Of a stretch of DNA of 64,000 nucleotides, positions 23,565 to 35,829 are shown one piece after another (positions within the stretch are counted from its first letter, which is position 1; each line of letters opens with the position of its first letter). The notes beneath the pieces were generated by a model that saw only the letters and a list, made by a program, of their open reading frames with translations, had not been told where the DNA came from and ran no database searches. This DNA is from Charina bottae (lineage: Eukaryota > Chordata > Lepidosauria > Squamata > Charinaidae). The stretch covers positions 71,215,414-71,279,413 of the forward strand of contig JALMGJ010000002.1 in the NCBI GenBank assembly GCA_023362775.1, in the 5' to 3' direction. The position numbers were made by a program, and so were the translations under genes.

Positions 23565-25678
23565 TTTATATAACCGCCCATCTCCCCCAACGGAGAAATA
23601 CCAGAATAACAGGCAAGTTCGGCCTCGGAGTACAAAATGAAGCAGGGCAAAGGCTAATAGAGTTTTGTCAAGAGAACACGCTGGTCATAGCAAACACTCT
23701 TTTCCAACAACACAAGAGACGACTCTACACATGGACATCACCAGATGGTCAATACCGAAATCAGATTGATTATGTACTTTGCAGCCAAAGATGGAGAAGC
23801 TCTATACAGTCAACAAAAACAAGACCTGGAGCTAACTGTGGCTCAGATCATGAGCTTCTTATTGCAAAATTTAGGCTTAAATGGAAGAACGTAGGGAAAA
23901 CCACTAGATCACTGAGGTATGACCTAAATCATATCCCTTATGAATATACAGTGGAGGTGAGGAATAGATTTAAAGGATTAGATCTGGTAGACAGAGTGCC
24001 TGAAGAACTATGGATGGAGGTTCGTAACATTGTACAGGAGGCAGCAACTAAAACCATCCCAAAGAAAAAGAAATGCAAGAAAGCAAAGTGGCTGTCTGAT
24101 GTGGCTTTACAAATAGCTGAGGAAAGAAGGAAAGCAAAAGGCAAGGGAGAAAGGGAAAGATATAACCAACTGAATGCAGATTTCCAGAGAATAGCAAGGA
24201 GAGATAAGAAGGCCTTCTTAAATGAACAATGCAAAGAAATCGAGGAAAACAATAGAATGGGGAAGACTAGAGATCTCTTCAAGAAAATCGGAGATATCAA
24301 AGGGAAGTTTTGTGCAATGATGGGCATGATAAAGGACAAAAAAGGCAGGGATCTAACAGAAGCAGAAGAGATTAAGAAGAGGTGGCAAGAATACACAGAA
24401 GAACTACACAAGAAAGATCTTAATGTCCCTGATAAATACGATGGTGTGGTCACTGACCTTGAGCCAGACATCCTAGAGAGTGAAGTCAAGTGGGCCTTAG
24501 GAAGCATTACTAACAACAAAGCTAGTGGAGAAGACAGTATCCCAGCTGAGCTATTTAAAATCCTAAAAGATGATGCTGTTAAAGTGCTGCACTCAATATG
24601 CCAACAAATTTGGAAAACTCAACAGTGGCCACAAGATTGGAAAAGGTCAGTTTACATTCCAATTCCAAAGAAGGGCAACGCCAAAGAATGTTCAAACTAC
24701 AGTACAATTGCGCTCATTTCACATGCTAGCAAAGTTATGCTCAAAATCCTACAAGCTAGGCTTCAGCAGTATGTGAACCGAGAACTACCAGAAGTGCAAG
24801 CTGGGTTTCGAAGAGGCAGAGGAACTAGAGATCAGATTGCCAACATTTGCTGGATCATGGAAAAAGCAAGAGAGTTCCAGAAAAACATCTACTTCTGCTT
24901 CATTGACTACGCTAAAGCCTTTGATTGTGTGGATCACAACAAACTGTGGTAAATTCTTAAAGAGATGTGTGTACCAGACCACCTTACCTGTCTCCTGAGA
25001 AACCTGTATGCGGGTCAAGAAGCAACAGTTAGAACCGGACATGGAACAACCGATTGGTTCAAAATTGGGAAAGGAGTACGACAAGGCTGTATATTATCAC
25101 CCTGCTTATTTAACTTATATGCAGAGTACATCATGAGAAATGCCGGGCTGGATGAATCACAAGCCGGAGTTAAGATTTCCGGGAGAAATATCAACCACCT
25201 CAGATATGCAGACGATACCACGACAAAGGTCTGTATAATTAAAGCTATGGTTTCCCCAGTTGTAATGTATGGCTGTGAGAGTTGGACCATAAAGAAGGCT
25301 GAGCGCCGAAGAATTGATGCTTTCAAACTGTGGTACTGGAGAAGACTCTTAAGAGTCCCTTGGACTACAAGGAGGTCAAATCAGTCAATCCTAAAGGAAA
25401 TCAACCCTGACTGCTCATTGGAAGGACAGATACTGAAGCTGAAGCTCAAATACTTTGGCCACCTAATGCGAAGAGAGGACTCACTGGAAAAGACCCTGAT
25501 GCTGGGAAAGACTGAAGGCAAAAGGAGAAGGGGACGGCAGAGGATGAGATGGTTAGATAGCATCACTGATGGAATGAACATGAATTTGAGTAAACTCCGG
25601 GAGACAGTGGAGGACAGGAAGGCCTGGCGTGCTATGGTCCATGAGGTCGCGAAGAGTCGGACACGACTAAATGACTGA
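22785..25678 (+). pseudogene. BovB ORF: AP-like endonuclease and reverse transcriptase
   Basis: The polyprotein nicks DNA and reverse-transcribes the LINE RNA at the target. Frame 22785-23518 carries the exonuclease-endonuclease-phosphatase fold start (TWNVRSMNQGKLD, GISELKW, VYAPTTDAEEAEV, GDWNAKV). After the insert, the frame resumes and runs 23951-25678 through RT motifs IPIPKKGNAKECSNY, FIDYAKAFDCVDHNKLW (motif A), GVRQGCILSP (motif B) and LRYADDT (motif C, YADD catalytic pair). It continues to the CESWTIKKAERRRIDAF and VAKSRTRLND C-terminus. One nonsense codon (TAA after NKLW, about 24950) and an in-frame deletion just after YADDT, relative to copy 2, make it inactive. Confidence 0.9.
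23519..23593 (-). mobile_element. 75-bp L2-like 3' tail inserted in BovB
   Basis: BovB sequence AGTCAAGAAAT (to 23518) and AGAAATACCAG (from 23594) share a 6-bp duplication, AGAAAT. Between them lie a (TTTA)n run and TATATAACCGCCCATCTCCCCCAACGG. It is an extremely 5'-truncated LINE insertion that landed after BovB copy 1. Confidence 0.8.
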
Positions 25679-25701
25679 ACAACAACAACAACTAAGAATA
25701 A

Positions 25702-27884
25702 ACAATCTGCATAGAAAAACTTATTTCCTTAGCTAGCTGTCAGTATTTGCTTATGTCCTACAGGATATAATTACTTTACCTTGACAATCTAACATCATAA
25801 ATGCTAGAAAAGAGTTTGGATCTTAATTTCATGGTATTAGCCAAAGACTTACAACTCTTTTTTTCATTTGTGTAACTTCAAACAATGTAGTAGTAAATCT
25901 ATTTGCCGCAAGTACTTGAGATCTGAGATAATGCACAAGGATGCAGGTCTAGTTCACCTGAAATTTTAGCCATCCCAATATCATAGATTTAATATTTAAG
26001 AGCAAAAGGTAATAATCTTGGATATTCAGTAGCCTATTACCTACCTTACCAACGTATTTATTTGTATATTCCAACAAGCAAGAAAAAAGAGATGGCACTG
26101 CATTATTTTCAGCATAGTGAAAGAAGTAAATGAAACAGACTGTGACCATCGAATTCTAATTTAAATTATAAAAATTGTTGGGCCTGAGCTTGAAGCTTCC
26201 CTGCATACAGGGGTTGCAGAGAGAAAAAAATAAGATTTGTATTAAGTTTAGTCTAAGTACATATCCTCCAACTAGCCCACTTAGCCCTGTGACGACTAGT
26301 TTACGAATATCTTAGATAAACCACTCTTATTGTTCCAGTTCCTTTTACAAAGATATTATTTTTTAGTTTTTCTTTTGGCATTTCTTGAGATAACTATCAT
26401 GCTAATATTACAGAAACACAGGGAGCTTGCTTATATAGGATTGTATCATTGGTTCATCTAGCTCAATAGTGTTGCTACTGAAGATTTGTAGCATGCAGGG
26501 CTCTGAAACAGGTTGGAAAACAACCTGACCTGGAAACCCTGAGATTTGAACCTAGGATTTTCTACATGCAAAAGAGCTATTATAAAGTGTATGTGGTTTG
26601 TACATTAAAACGTGTATTTGACTTGAATTATTAAAAGACAAATAGATGTTATCGCATTTTCGTTACAAACTTCTCAAGAGCTCAAATGTCTTCTTCCTCT
26701 TCCTTCCATCTTTGGAATAGTGCTCATATACTTCTTCCAAATCAGAACTTTACAACCCTAATTGGCAAAAATCATCCCAAATTCAAAAACACACTAATGT
26801 TGCCTGTGTCCAACTGGGTCACCTGTCCTCAATATCCACTGATCCCATTATGACCGAAGAAACTGTGTGCTGCCAAATGTCAGTGAGATTACTGCTCCCA
26901 TCATTCCTGACCACCGGCCTTGTTACCTTAGGCTAGTGTGGAGACCAGTAAGGTCCCCACCCCTTCTACATGCTGATTCAGAAATAAACTTACTTTTAGC
27001 TAGAAACTATCAACAGGCAGGTGAGTATATGCTAGAAGTTCCCAAGCTGGATCAGAGACTAAAAATACTGTCCTGATATTGTAATTCCAACAGGGAATTT
27101 ATAACTGAATCCTCTTCACTGGTACCTCAAATAGTGAACTAATATGTCTAATTCAGTACTTCAAGCCTGAATGTTTTTGGAGAATTCATTCTGCTGTTAA
27201 CTGCACAGGCTCTATATGCCACTTCATTGTCTTTTTTATTTTTAGTTTGGTGTGGTCCAGCTGCTTCCTAACTTGACAATGCAGATGCATCAAACCCCAC
27301 AGGACCGTTGCGTATGGTGAGAAAAAGGCATAGTTGGGAAGCATCTTTCAGTGACAGAACTCAGTGATTTTGTCTTCAAGCCTGACTTCTGTGCTTTCCT
27401 GATGACAGCCTTTTTCAACAGGAAAAGAGGATTCCACTCCCAAATGTTTCCTTACACTGAGAAAAGGTAATAGAACATTTCTAAAAGTCATGATGGTGCA
27501 CGCCATCCCTGCATTGCAGAGCGGGGCTATGAAAATAAGGGTGGCTAACATCTGTTTAACATTATTCAGAGGAAAACCCCAAAGGGGATCTTTTTGAGGT
27601 TTACAAGATCCAGCCTGGGGTTCTTGACAACCTGCCCCCCCAAAAAAAATCCTTCTCATGTAAATTTTGTGCTTTGATAAAAATATGCTTCCTTCTGGCT
27701 CTTCCCAAATCTTACGTTTTTGGATCAGACCTATATGTATTTACTTGGAAGTAATTCCAACTACTTTCCAATACTGGCCTGTCTTTTTCATTCAGCTACT
27801 GTGGTAAATTCAACCACATGATTCTCACCATACCATTTCCTACTGGCTGTCTTTTGAGAGTGTTACTAAATTTAAAATCAAGGG
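25702..27884. other. unique intronic-type sequence, nothing recognised
   Basis: AT-rich. No exon was recognised on either strand. Confidence 0.4.
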
Positions 27885-28388
27885 GTTTTAATTAATAATT
27901 TTTTATTTTCTTTAATAACAACAGAAAAAGAACAAGACACACAGAAAATTACAATGAAAATACATACATTCACAAAGAAAAAAAACTATGCATAAAAAGT
28001 CCTTCAAAAATAAAAAACAACAAAAAAAGAAACAAAGTATAATATATTGTTATAACAGTTAACAGTTACAATTATATATATAATTGTATTTACATTAGAT
28101 AAATATTGTAAATATTATTCAAGTGCATATATATTTATTTCTAATACACTTATATAACTATCATTCTTTTTTAACCTACTGTATTTTGTGTAAATGAGTT
28201 CCATATTTCATTATACTTGTCCATACAAAGTCTACATCTATAGGCAATCCGCTCATAGGTGGCAAGTGTAATCAGGTCTTCCATCCATTGAGTAAATGGG
28301 GCCATACATTTATCTTTCCAATGCTGCAATATTAGTCTTTTGGCCATAGGAAGAGCAAAAATCAAGGCTTGTTTAAAATTAACTGCTT
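27885..28388 (-). pseudogene. 5'-truncated L1-like LINE 3' end
   Basis: The minus frame 28365-28171 contains ALPMAKRLILQHWKDK and TQWMEDLITLATYERIAY, the C-terminal pattern of L1-type ORF2 proteins (alanine-rich helix, K-R-LIL-HWK, then a conserved W and E). It is followed by about 270 bp of AT-rich 3' UTR ending in a poly-T run (poly-A on the minus strand) near 27898-27912. The flanks GTTTTAATTAA and GTTTAAAATTAA resemble a decayed target duplication. Confidence 0.65.
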
Positions 28389-28529
28389 AAAAGCCATAAC
28401 TGAACTGTGCTTTTCTATTCTCTCTAATCACTATTTCACAACTAATCTCCATATTTCACAAGTAATATCCTCAGATATTGCCTATTTTTGAAGTGTCTTA
28501 TTTATCAACTGTCCCTATCCCATTAACTT

Positions 28530-28769
28530 AGGATACAGTTTCCCAGGAGGAGAGAGCATTCCAGGCTGATAAGAGACTTTGAAGCCTGGACTCTGTTGCT
28601 GGGAGGGTTAAGAAGTTCAAGGCAGCCCCTCCCTAGAGCCCTTTGAGTTATTACACTTAAGTTAGTTAGGTAGCTTTAGTCTGGCAAGATTCTGTTCATA
28701 GGGTAAGAGCAATAAAGAAACTAGAGTTGGAAACCCTTCTCAGCGTGGTTCTTGTCCTCGATCTCTGAC
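28530..28769 (+). repeat. possible solo LTR (family shared with 6951-7197)
   Basis: Contains AGAGAGCATTCC, CCCTCCCTAGAGCCCTTTGAGT, TTAGTCTGGCAAGATTCTGTT, the polyadenylation signal AATAAAGAAAC, and ends TCTCTGACA. It is related to 6951-7197. The polyA signal near the 3' end and the terminal CA fit an LTR. Neither a 5' TG nor a target duplication is secure. Confidence 0.45.
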
Positions 28770-29161
28770 ACCTAATGGCCTTTTAAGTCTGCTGTGGGTC
28801 TGCCCCCTCCCTGTCCAGTCACTGTTCTCTGTGTCTATTTTGGCTTGGGTAGAGAGATCAGACTCCATCAAAGGAGATCGTTACCTTGTTGTGGTGCTGG
28901 AGCTTGAGCAACTCAATGACACCATGAGCTAAACCGTGAAGGGACACCCAAGACGGGAAGGTCATGGCAGAGAGGTCAGACTAAATACGATCCCTGGGGA
29001 AGGTAACGGCAACCCACCCCAGTATTCTTGCCGTGAAAACTAAATGGATCAGTACAATCAGAGATATATTGGTATACCATCGGAAGATGGGACTCCCAGG
29101 TCGGAAGATGGTCAAAATGCTACTGGGGAGGAACGGAGGATAAGTTCAACTAGCCCCAGAT

Positions 29162-32100
29162 GTGATGACGCAGCTAGCTCAAAGCCGAGAGGATGGAAGA
29201 AATGGAGTAGCCTTCATAATTAATAATAAAGTGGCTAAAGCAGTGCTTGGATACAATCCAAACAACGATAGAATGATCTCAATTCGAATTCAGGGTAAGC
29301 CATTTAACATCACAGTGATCCAAATATACGCCCCAACCACAGATGCTGAAGAAGCAGAAGTAGATCAGTTCTATGAGGATCTGCAGCACCTAGTGGATAA
29401 TACGCCAAAAAGAGATGTTATTTTCATTACAGGAGACTGGAATGCTAAGGTGGGTAGTCAAACAACACCTGGAATTACAGCTAAGCATGGTCTGGGAGAA
29501 CAAAATGAATTGGGACATAGGCTGATAGAATTGCCAAGAGTTGCCAAGTCAACTCACTGTGCATAACAAACACTCTCTTCCAACAACCTAAAAGACGACT
29601 TTATACATGGACTTTACCAGATGGTCGACACCAGAATCAGATTGACATCCTTTGTAGCCAAAGGTGGTAGACATCTATATAGTCGGTAAAAACAAGACCT
29701 GGAGCTGACTGTAGTTCAGATCATGAACTTCTTATTGCACAATTTAGAATCAGACTAAAGCAGAGCTTTCCAAACTGTGTGTCGGGACACATCAGTGTGT
29801 CGGCTGCAGTGTCTGGGTGTGTCGCGGCTGCTGCTGCCTCTGAGGCCTGCCAGGATTCCGCTCAAGGTCCTAGTGCCTGCCTTGTGCCTTGCTGCCTCCA
29901 AACCTGCTGTGATTCTGCGCAGGTCCTAGTGCCTGCCTTGTGTCCTGCTGTAAGAATGTGTCACAAAATGATGCCCTGCTGTAAGAGTGTGTTGCGAAGT
30001 GATGCATGTCTAAAAAGTGTGTCACCAACATGAAAAGTTTGGAAAGCTCTGGACTAAAGAGAATAGGGAAGACCCACAGATCAGTTAGATATGAGCTCAC
30101 TAATATTCCTAATGAATATGCAGTGGAGGTGAAGAATAGATTTAAAGGACTAGATTTAGTAGATAGGGTCCGGGAAGAACTATGGACAGAAGTTCGCAAT
30201 ATTGTTCAGGAGACAGCAACAAAAAACGTCCCAAAGAAAAAGAAAAGCAAGAAAGCAAGATGGCTGTCTGCTGAGACACTGGAAGTAGCCCAAGAAAGAA
30301 GGAAAGCAAAAGGCAACAGTGATAGGGGGAGATATGCCCAATTAAATGCAAAATTCTAGAGGTTAGCCAGAAGAGATAAGGAATTATTTTTAAAGAAGCA
30401 ATGTGCAGAAGTGGAAGAAGACAGTAGAATAGGAAGGACAAGAGACCTCTTCCAGAAAATTAGAAACATCGGAGGAAAATTCCAGGCAAAAATGGGTATG
30501 ATCAAAACCCAAGATGGCAAGGACCTAACAGAAGCAAAAGAGATCAAGAAAAGGTGGCAAGAATATATGGAAGATCTGTATAGGAAGGATAATAATATTG
30601 TGGATAGATTTGACGGTGTGGTCAGTGAGTTAGAGTCAGACATCCTGAAGACTGAGGTTGAATGGGCCTTAAGAAGCATTGCTAATAACAAGGCAGCTGG
30701 AGATGGTATCCCAGCTGAACTATTTAAAATCTTGCAAGATGATGCTGTCAAGGTGATGCATGCCATATGTCAGCAAATTTGGAAAACACAAGAATGGCCA
30801 TCAGATTGGAAAAAATCAACTTATATCCCCATACCAAAAAAGGGAAACACTAAAGAATGTTCAAACTATCGAACAGTGGCACTTATTTCACATGCCAGTA
30901 AGGTAATGCTCAAGATCCTGCAAGGTAGACTCTAGCAATTCATGGAGCGAGAATTGCCAGATGTACAAGCTGGGTTTAGAAAAGGCAGAGGAACTAGAGA
31001 CCAAATTGCCAAAATCCACTGGATAATGGAGAAAGCCAGGGATTTTCAGAAAAAAGATATATTTCTGTTCTATTGACTATTCTAAAGCCTTTGACTGTGT
31101 GAATCATAATAAATTGTGGCAAGTTCTTGGTGGTATGGGGATACCAAGTCATCTTGTCTGCCTCCTGAGGAATCTGTATAACGACCAAGTAGCAATGGTA
31201 AGAACAGAGCACGGAACAACGGACTGGTTTAAGATTGGGAAAGGAGTATGGCAGGGTTGTATACTCTCACCCTACCTATTCAACCTGTTCGCAGAACACA
31301 TCATGCTATGTGCTGGGCTTGATGAATCCAAGACTGGAGTTAAAATCACTGGAAGAAACATTAACAATCTCAGATATGCAGATGATACCACTTTGATGGC
31401 TGAAAGCGAAGAGGAGCTGAGGAGCCTTATGATGCAGGTGAAAGAAGAAAGTGCAAAAGCTGGGTTGCAGTTAAACCTCAAATAAATTTAAATAAATTTA
31501 AATAATAAATAAAAAAATAATTTAAAAACCCAAGATTATGGCAACCAGCTTGATTGATGAGTGGCAAATATTGGGAGAAAACGTGGAGGCAGTGACAGAC
31601 TTTGTATTTCTAGGCGAAAAGATTGCTGCAGATGCTGACTGCAGCCAGGAAATCAGAAGACGTCTACTTCTTGGGAGGAGAGCAATGACAAATCTCGATA
31701 AAATAATTAAGAGCAGAGAGACATCACACTGACAACAAAGGTCCGCATAGTTAAAGCAATGGTATTCCCCATAGTAACCTATGGCTGCGAGAGCTGGACC
31801 ATAAAGAAGGCTGAGCGAAGGAAGATAGATGCTTTTGAATTGTGGTGTTGGAGGAAAATTCTGAGAGTGCCTTGGACTGCAAGATCAAACCAGTCCATAC
31901 TCCAGGAAAGAAAGCCAGACTGCTCACTTGAGGGAATGATATTAAAGGCAAAACTGAAGTACTTTGTCCACATAATGAGAAGACCGGATACCCTGGAGAA
32001 GAAGCTGATGCTAAAGAAAGTGGAAGGCAAAAGGAAGAGGGGCCGAGCAAGGGCAAGATGGATGGATGATATTCTGGAGGTGACGGACTTGACCTTGGGG

Positions 32101-32187
32101 GAGCTGGGGGTGGTGACAGCCAATAGGAAGTTCTGGCATGGGCTGGTCCATGAAGTCACAAAGAGTCGGAAGCGACTGAATGAATAG
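29162..32187 (+). pseudogene. BovB-like ORF remnant, copy 2
   Basis: Endonuclease part: NGVAFIINNKVAKAVLGYNP, IQIYAPTTDAEEAEV, GDWNAKVGSQ (29195-29460). RT part: IPIPKKGNTKECSNY (30820-30870), DCVNHNKLW (motif A region, with a frameshift just before it), GVWQGCILSP (motif B with R to W), and LRYADDT (31370-31390). The thumb region MQVKEESAKAGLQLNLK follows. The C-terminus CESWTIKKAERRKIDAF to VTKSRKRLNE ends at 32187. Stops and frameshifts occur near 30357, 30935, 31065, 31483 and 31732, so it is dead. Confidence 0.85.
29761..30051. mobile_element. hAT-type miniature element (family B), inserted in BovB
   Basis: A 291-bp element with ends CAGAGCTTTCCAAACTGTGT and AAAAGTTTGGAAAGCTCTG. It duplicates 8 bp of the BovB sequence, GACTAAAG (29753-29760 and 30052-30059). 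Its interior differs from the 25-295 copy and has a duplicated CAGGTCCTAGTGCCTGCCTTGTG-type block (about 29862-29942). It post-dates BovB copy 2. Confidence 0.95.
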
Positions 32188-32209
32188 ACAAAAAAAAAGA
32201 GAGATCAGA

Positions 32210-33041
32210 ATCTAACTTGTGCTGCCTTTTTGTTTTCTGACATGGGAATTTTGACTTTCTTCCATAAGGAAGTTTGAGGAAGATAGTTTAGTCCATCATG
32301 AATCCTGCCTTCTACCTAGTTTGAGTCATCCATGCATTTAGACTTCTGTCTTGCCTGAGTTAAGTTTCAGCTTGTTACTGACATCCAATCCATGACTACC
32401 CAGAGGCACCAGTTCAGGACCCCCACTGTTATCCCATACTCTGAAAGATGGAACTGGACAATGTAAGTAATGACACTTGTATTCCAAATCATTGGACAAC
32501 CTCTTCCAATTATTTTATGTAGATATTAAGCAGCACTGAAAACAGGCTGTGAAACTCCACAATAAGCCAATGACAAAGAGCTCAATTTATTGGTCCCATA
32601 GAGCCACTTCAGGAACTCATCCTCAAGGCAAGATTGGAATCAGCACAAAATAGAAGAGTGAAACTTCTATTCCTGATTTTGGAGATATGTGATACATCGA
32701 TATGAAAGCAGTACATTATATCTGCTTTCAAATGAATGAAAAATGCAATACCTGTGCTTTGGAATCTTAAGAAATAGAGTTGGAATTTCCATCCAGGCTC
32801 CTATAGATATCAGAGCTTTACTGAGCAATCAGTATTTGAGTGCTTACACTTGTGAAACTATTTGGAAAGTGAGAACCCGTAATGCATAATCTGAATAATC
32901 ATCTGGTAGCCTTTCATGGGATTTTGTCCCTAGTTTTTGTGGCAGGGACCTTCTGTTTCTAGCTTTTCTTGGCCGGGCAATGAAACATAAAGATGTATGC
33001 TTTGGAATCCTTTTGTTAGAAGGTGAAAATACAGCATTATT
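32210..33041. other. unique intronic-type sequence, nothing recognised
   Basis: No exon or defined repeat was recognised. Confidence 0.4.
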
Positions 33042-33117
33042 AGGAAGGAAGGAAGGAAGGAAGGAAGGAAGGAAGGAAGGAAGGAAGGAAGGAAGGAAGG
33101 AAGGAAGGAAGGAAGGG
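33042..33117. repeat. (GGAA)n microsatellite
   Basis: About 19 nearly perfect GGAA units. Confidence 0.95.
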
Positions 33118-34651
33118 CCTCACCCCATTCTATAATTTAAGAAAAGATTAATGGATGAAAAAACATTTCCCTTTGGTAATCTAAGTAAGATGGTGGTTGA
33201 AATTATTTTGTATATTTTGATCTTTCATTTGTTTCAAAAGAAAGCAAATGCTTATATGCTTTCCCCCCTCTTTTATAAAGGTAGATAAGATACTGGTGAG
33301 AATTCCTAAAAGCTCAGAATAGCTTCCACAGTTCTCATAAAACTACTGGGATGCTTGTGAATTGCCTATCTGAGAACCTTCCTTTGCTGATAAAATATTC
33401 TAATTAGCACTGCTTGGTTTAGAAGCTCCCTGTTGTGAATTCCTAATAGCAAAGTAAAAACTAAGGATAACATTATTATTTCATTCACCCATCTTGCTCT
33501 GATGCACAGCATAAAGAAAGGCCCAAATGCTGTAGCAATAACCTCATATTGTTCCAAAGTTAGTTTAAAATATATAGAGAAAAAGGTCATGACCTGACTA
33601 ATCTGAACTAGGTATCAACTTCTTTTAAAAATGATGTTTGCAAAATGTAATCCAAAGTACAAAAGGCTGGCTTTTCTTAACAGATTCAGTAGAATGCAGT
33701 TCAACCAGAGTTTGTACAATACAAAAGCAGTAGCAGTTATTACAGACTAAACTGAACAAGGTCAAGGAAGCTTGAGTGGCACAGTCTTGTGAACAAAATC
33801 AAGAAACAGGAAGCAGCACAAAAAGAAAAAAGAAAAAGGAACAGTACAGCTGCAAAATATGTCAAGAACAGGAAAGCAGAGATATCCCAACAGAAGCTTT
33901 AACATAATGTTCTAGCTAATATTTTGACCAAGAAGCTGAACATATTATCACCTCCTCAGATAAAAAGGCAGCTAAATACCCCCACTTACCATGTTTTCAT
34001 TTTAATTCCAGTTAGTTCTCCCAACCACAATAATCTTCTGTGATCACAGATTATGTGAATTTATTTACATAAACCCTGCTACATTGACTGTTCCTCAAAA
34101 TGGCCTTGTTGCCATCATAGGCATCAGGTTCAGTATTCAATTTTCAACAACTATGCAGGTATCTCCAGGTGTTCACAAATAGATGGCCACTCCTGGTTGC
34201 TTCTAAGTATTGAGTGATCAGGTTATATTGTGGCATGGACATGGGAATTAAGTTAACTCTCAGGATTAATACTCATTGATAGATTTAATTCTTAGAAATT
34301 TGTCAAGTCCTGTTTTGAAACCATCTAGCCCTCAGCACTCATTCCAACACTTCACTGATTGTGAAGGAGTCCTACACAAGCTCCATTAAAATGAATGATG
34401 GTTACAGGCTATCAGAGGTTTGAAGGTGAGGGGGAGAAATGCAGCAGAGGGTTATAATCCTGAATATTATTTGGGCGCAGAGATTCCTACTGCCAGCAAT
34501 GGAAAGAGAAAATGTCATTTTTAATATATTTTATGTATTTCAATGTAAAGAACAGCAATCATAACTAAATTTTCTAAAAACGATTCCTACCTTTCTATCC
34601 TGTCAAATGAGGGGAAGCATCTAAATGACCTGCCCAGAAAGATTCAAGAAT
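33118..34651. other. unique intronic-type sequence, nothing recognised
   Basis: No exon or defined repeat was recognised. Confidence 0.4.
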
Positions 34652-34653
34652 CA

Positions 34654-34712
<59 letters not shown>

Positions 34713-34713
34713 A
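34652..34713. repeat. (TATC)n microsatellite
   Basis: About 15 perfect TATC units. Confidence 0.95.
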
Positions 34714-35290
34714 TCTGACTTGTATGGCGGCCCATGTTAGAACCACAACTCTGGTTAATATAATATAAATATAAAGCTATTGACGATGAGGGATTTCTCT
34801 GATGTAGCATTATTGTAGTCTATGATTGCAAGCTGGCAAGCTGGGTTCAATCCATCACAGATGCTCCCTGTGTTAATTCTTCACCTGCTATGACAATGTA
34901 ACCGGTTTTGATGCTTTAGGAGGAGTTTAGATAAATTCATGAAGAATAAGGTGATCAGTGCCTAAAGGTATGATGGCTATATATTACTACCAATATCTGA
35001 AGTTGTCTGTCTCTCAGTAACAACCTACAGGCACATGAGGGGTGTTGCATGGTGAAGTGGGAAAGCTCAGTTGTTCAATTTCTTACACCCATCAGCTTTT
35101 TTCAGCCTACTTCCAGAAGAGTCCTAAACCCATCTTCAAAAGCAGCTCAAACGATCACTGAGTGTCATGGGGGGGATTCAGGAGAAAAAAGAGGTTGCCA
35201 GGGTATATTTGTGCCATGGTTAGATGCAAGTGGCAAAAGGTCCTCAAAGTATGTTTGAAGTACCTCCTTTTGCTGCTTCTCACAGGCTTT
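34714..35290. other. unique intronic-type sequence, nothing recognised
   Basis: No feature recognised between the microsatellite and the BovB fragment. Confidence 0.4.
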
Positions 35291-35812
35291 TTGTTGTTGT
35301 TGTTGTTCAGTCATTTAGTCGTGTCCGACTCTTCGTGACCCCATGGACCATAGCACGCCAGGCCTTCCTGTCCTCCACTGTCACCTGGAGTTTACTCAAA
35401 TTCATGTTCATTACATCGGTGATGCTATCTAACCATCTCATCCTCTGCCGTCCCCTTCTCCTTTTGCCTTCAGTCTTTCCCAGCATCAGGGTCTTTTCCA
35501 GTGAGTCCTCTCTTCGCATTAGGTGGCCAAAGTATTTGAGCTTCAGCTTCAGCATCTGTCCTTCCAATGACCAGTCAGGGTTGATTTCCTTTAGGATTGA
35601 CTGATTTGACCTCCTTGCAGTCCACGGGACTCTCAAGAGTCTTCTCCAGCACCACAGTTCGAAAGCATCAATTCTTCGGCGCTCAGCCTTCCTTATGGTC
35701 CAACTCTCACAGCCATACATTACTACTGGGAAAACCATAGCTTTAATTATACGGACCTTTGTTGGCAAGGTGATGTCTCTGCTTTTTAATATGCTGTCTA
35801 GGTTTGCCCATG
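35291..35812 (-). pseudogene. 5'-truncated BovB 3' end, copy 3
   Basis: A minus-strand 153-codon frame (35768-35307) covers the last part of the BovB protein, from RIIKAMVFPVVMYGCESWTI to VTKSRTRLND, without a stop. It is preceded on the plus strand by the (TTG)n tail complement. The upstream limit lies near 35812, where GACAGCATATTAAAAAGC of BovB ends. It is closely related to copy 1, so the same subfamily was active for both. Confidence 0.9.
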
Positions 35813-35829
35813 GGCCTTTACATTTTCTT

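Larger units (their letters stand above)
22718..25691 (+). mobile_element. RTE/BovB LINE, copy 1
   Basis: A near-complete BovB flanked by a perfect 10-bp target duplication, CTAAGAATAA, at 22708-22717 and 25692-25701. It ends in the typical ACGACTAAATGACTGAACAACAACAACAA tail region (spanning about 25661-25691). It is interrupted by a 75-bp L2-like tail at 23519-23593 and has an internal deletion at about 25219. The intact target duplication and long open frames indicate a relatively young insertion. Confidence 0.95.
28863..32197 (+). mobile_element. RTE/BovB-like LINE, copy 2 (diverged subfamily)
   Basis: Flanked by a perfect 12-bp duplication, AGAGAGATCAGA (28851-28862 and 32198-32209), with an A-rich tail. 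It differs from copy 1 at many sites and is a different subfamily. It lacks the first part of the endonuclease (deletion near 29195 relative to copy 1) but retains the region after YADDT that copy 1 has lost. A hAT element sits inside it at 29761-30051. Confidence 0.9.
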
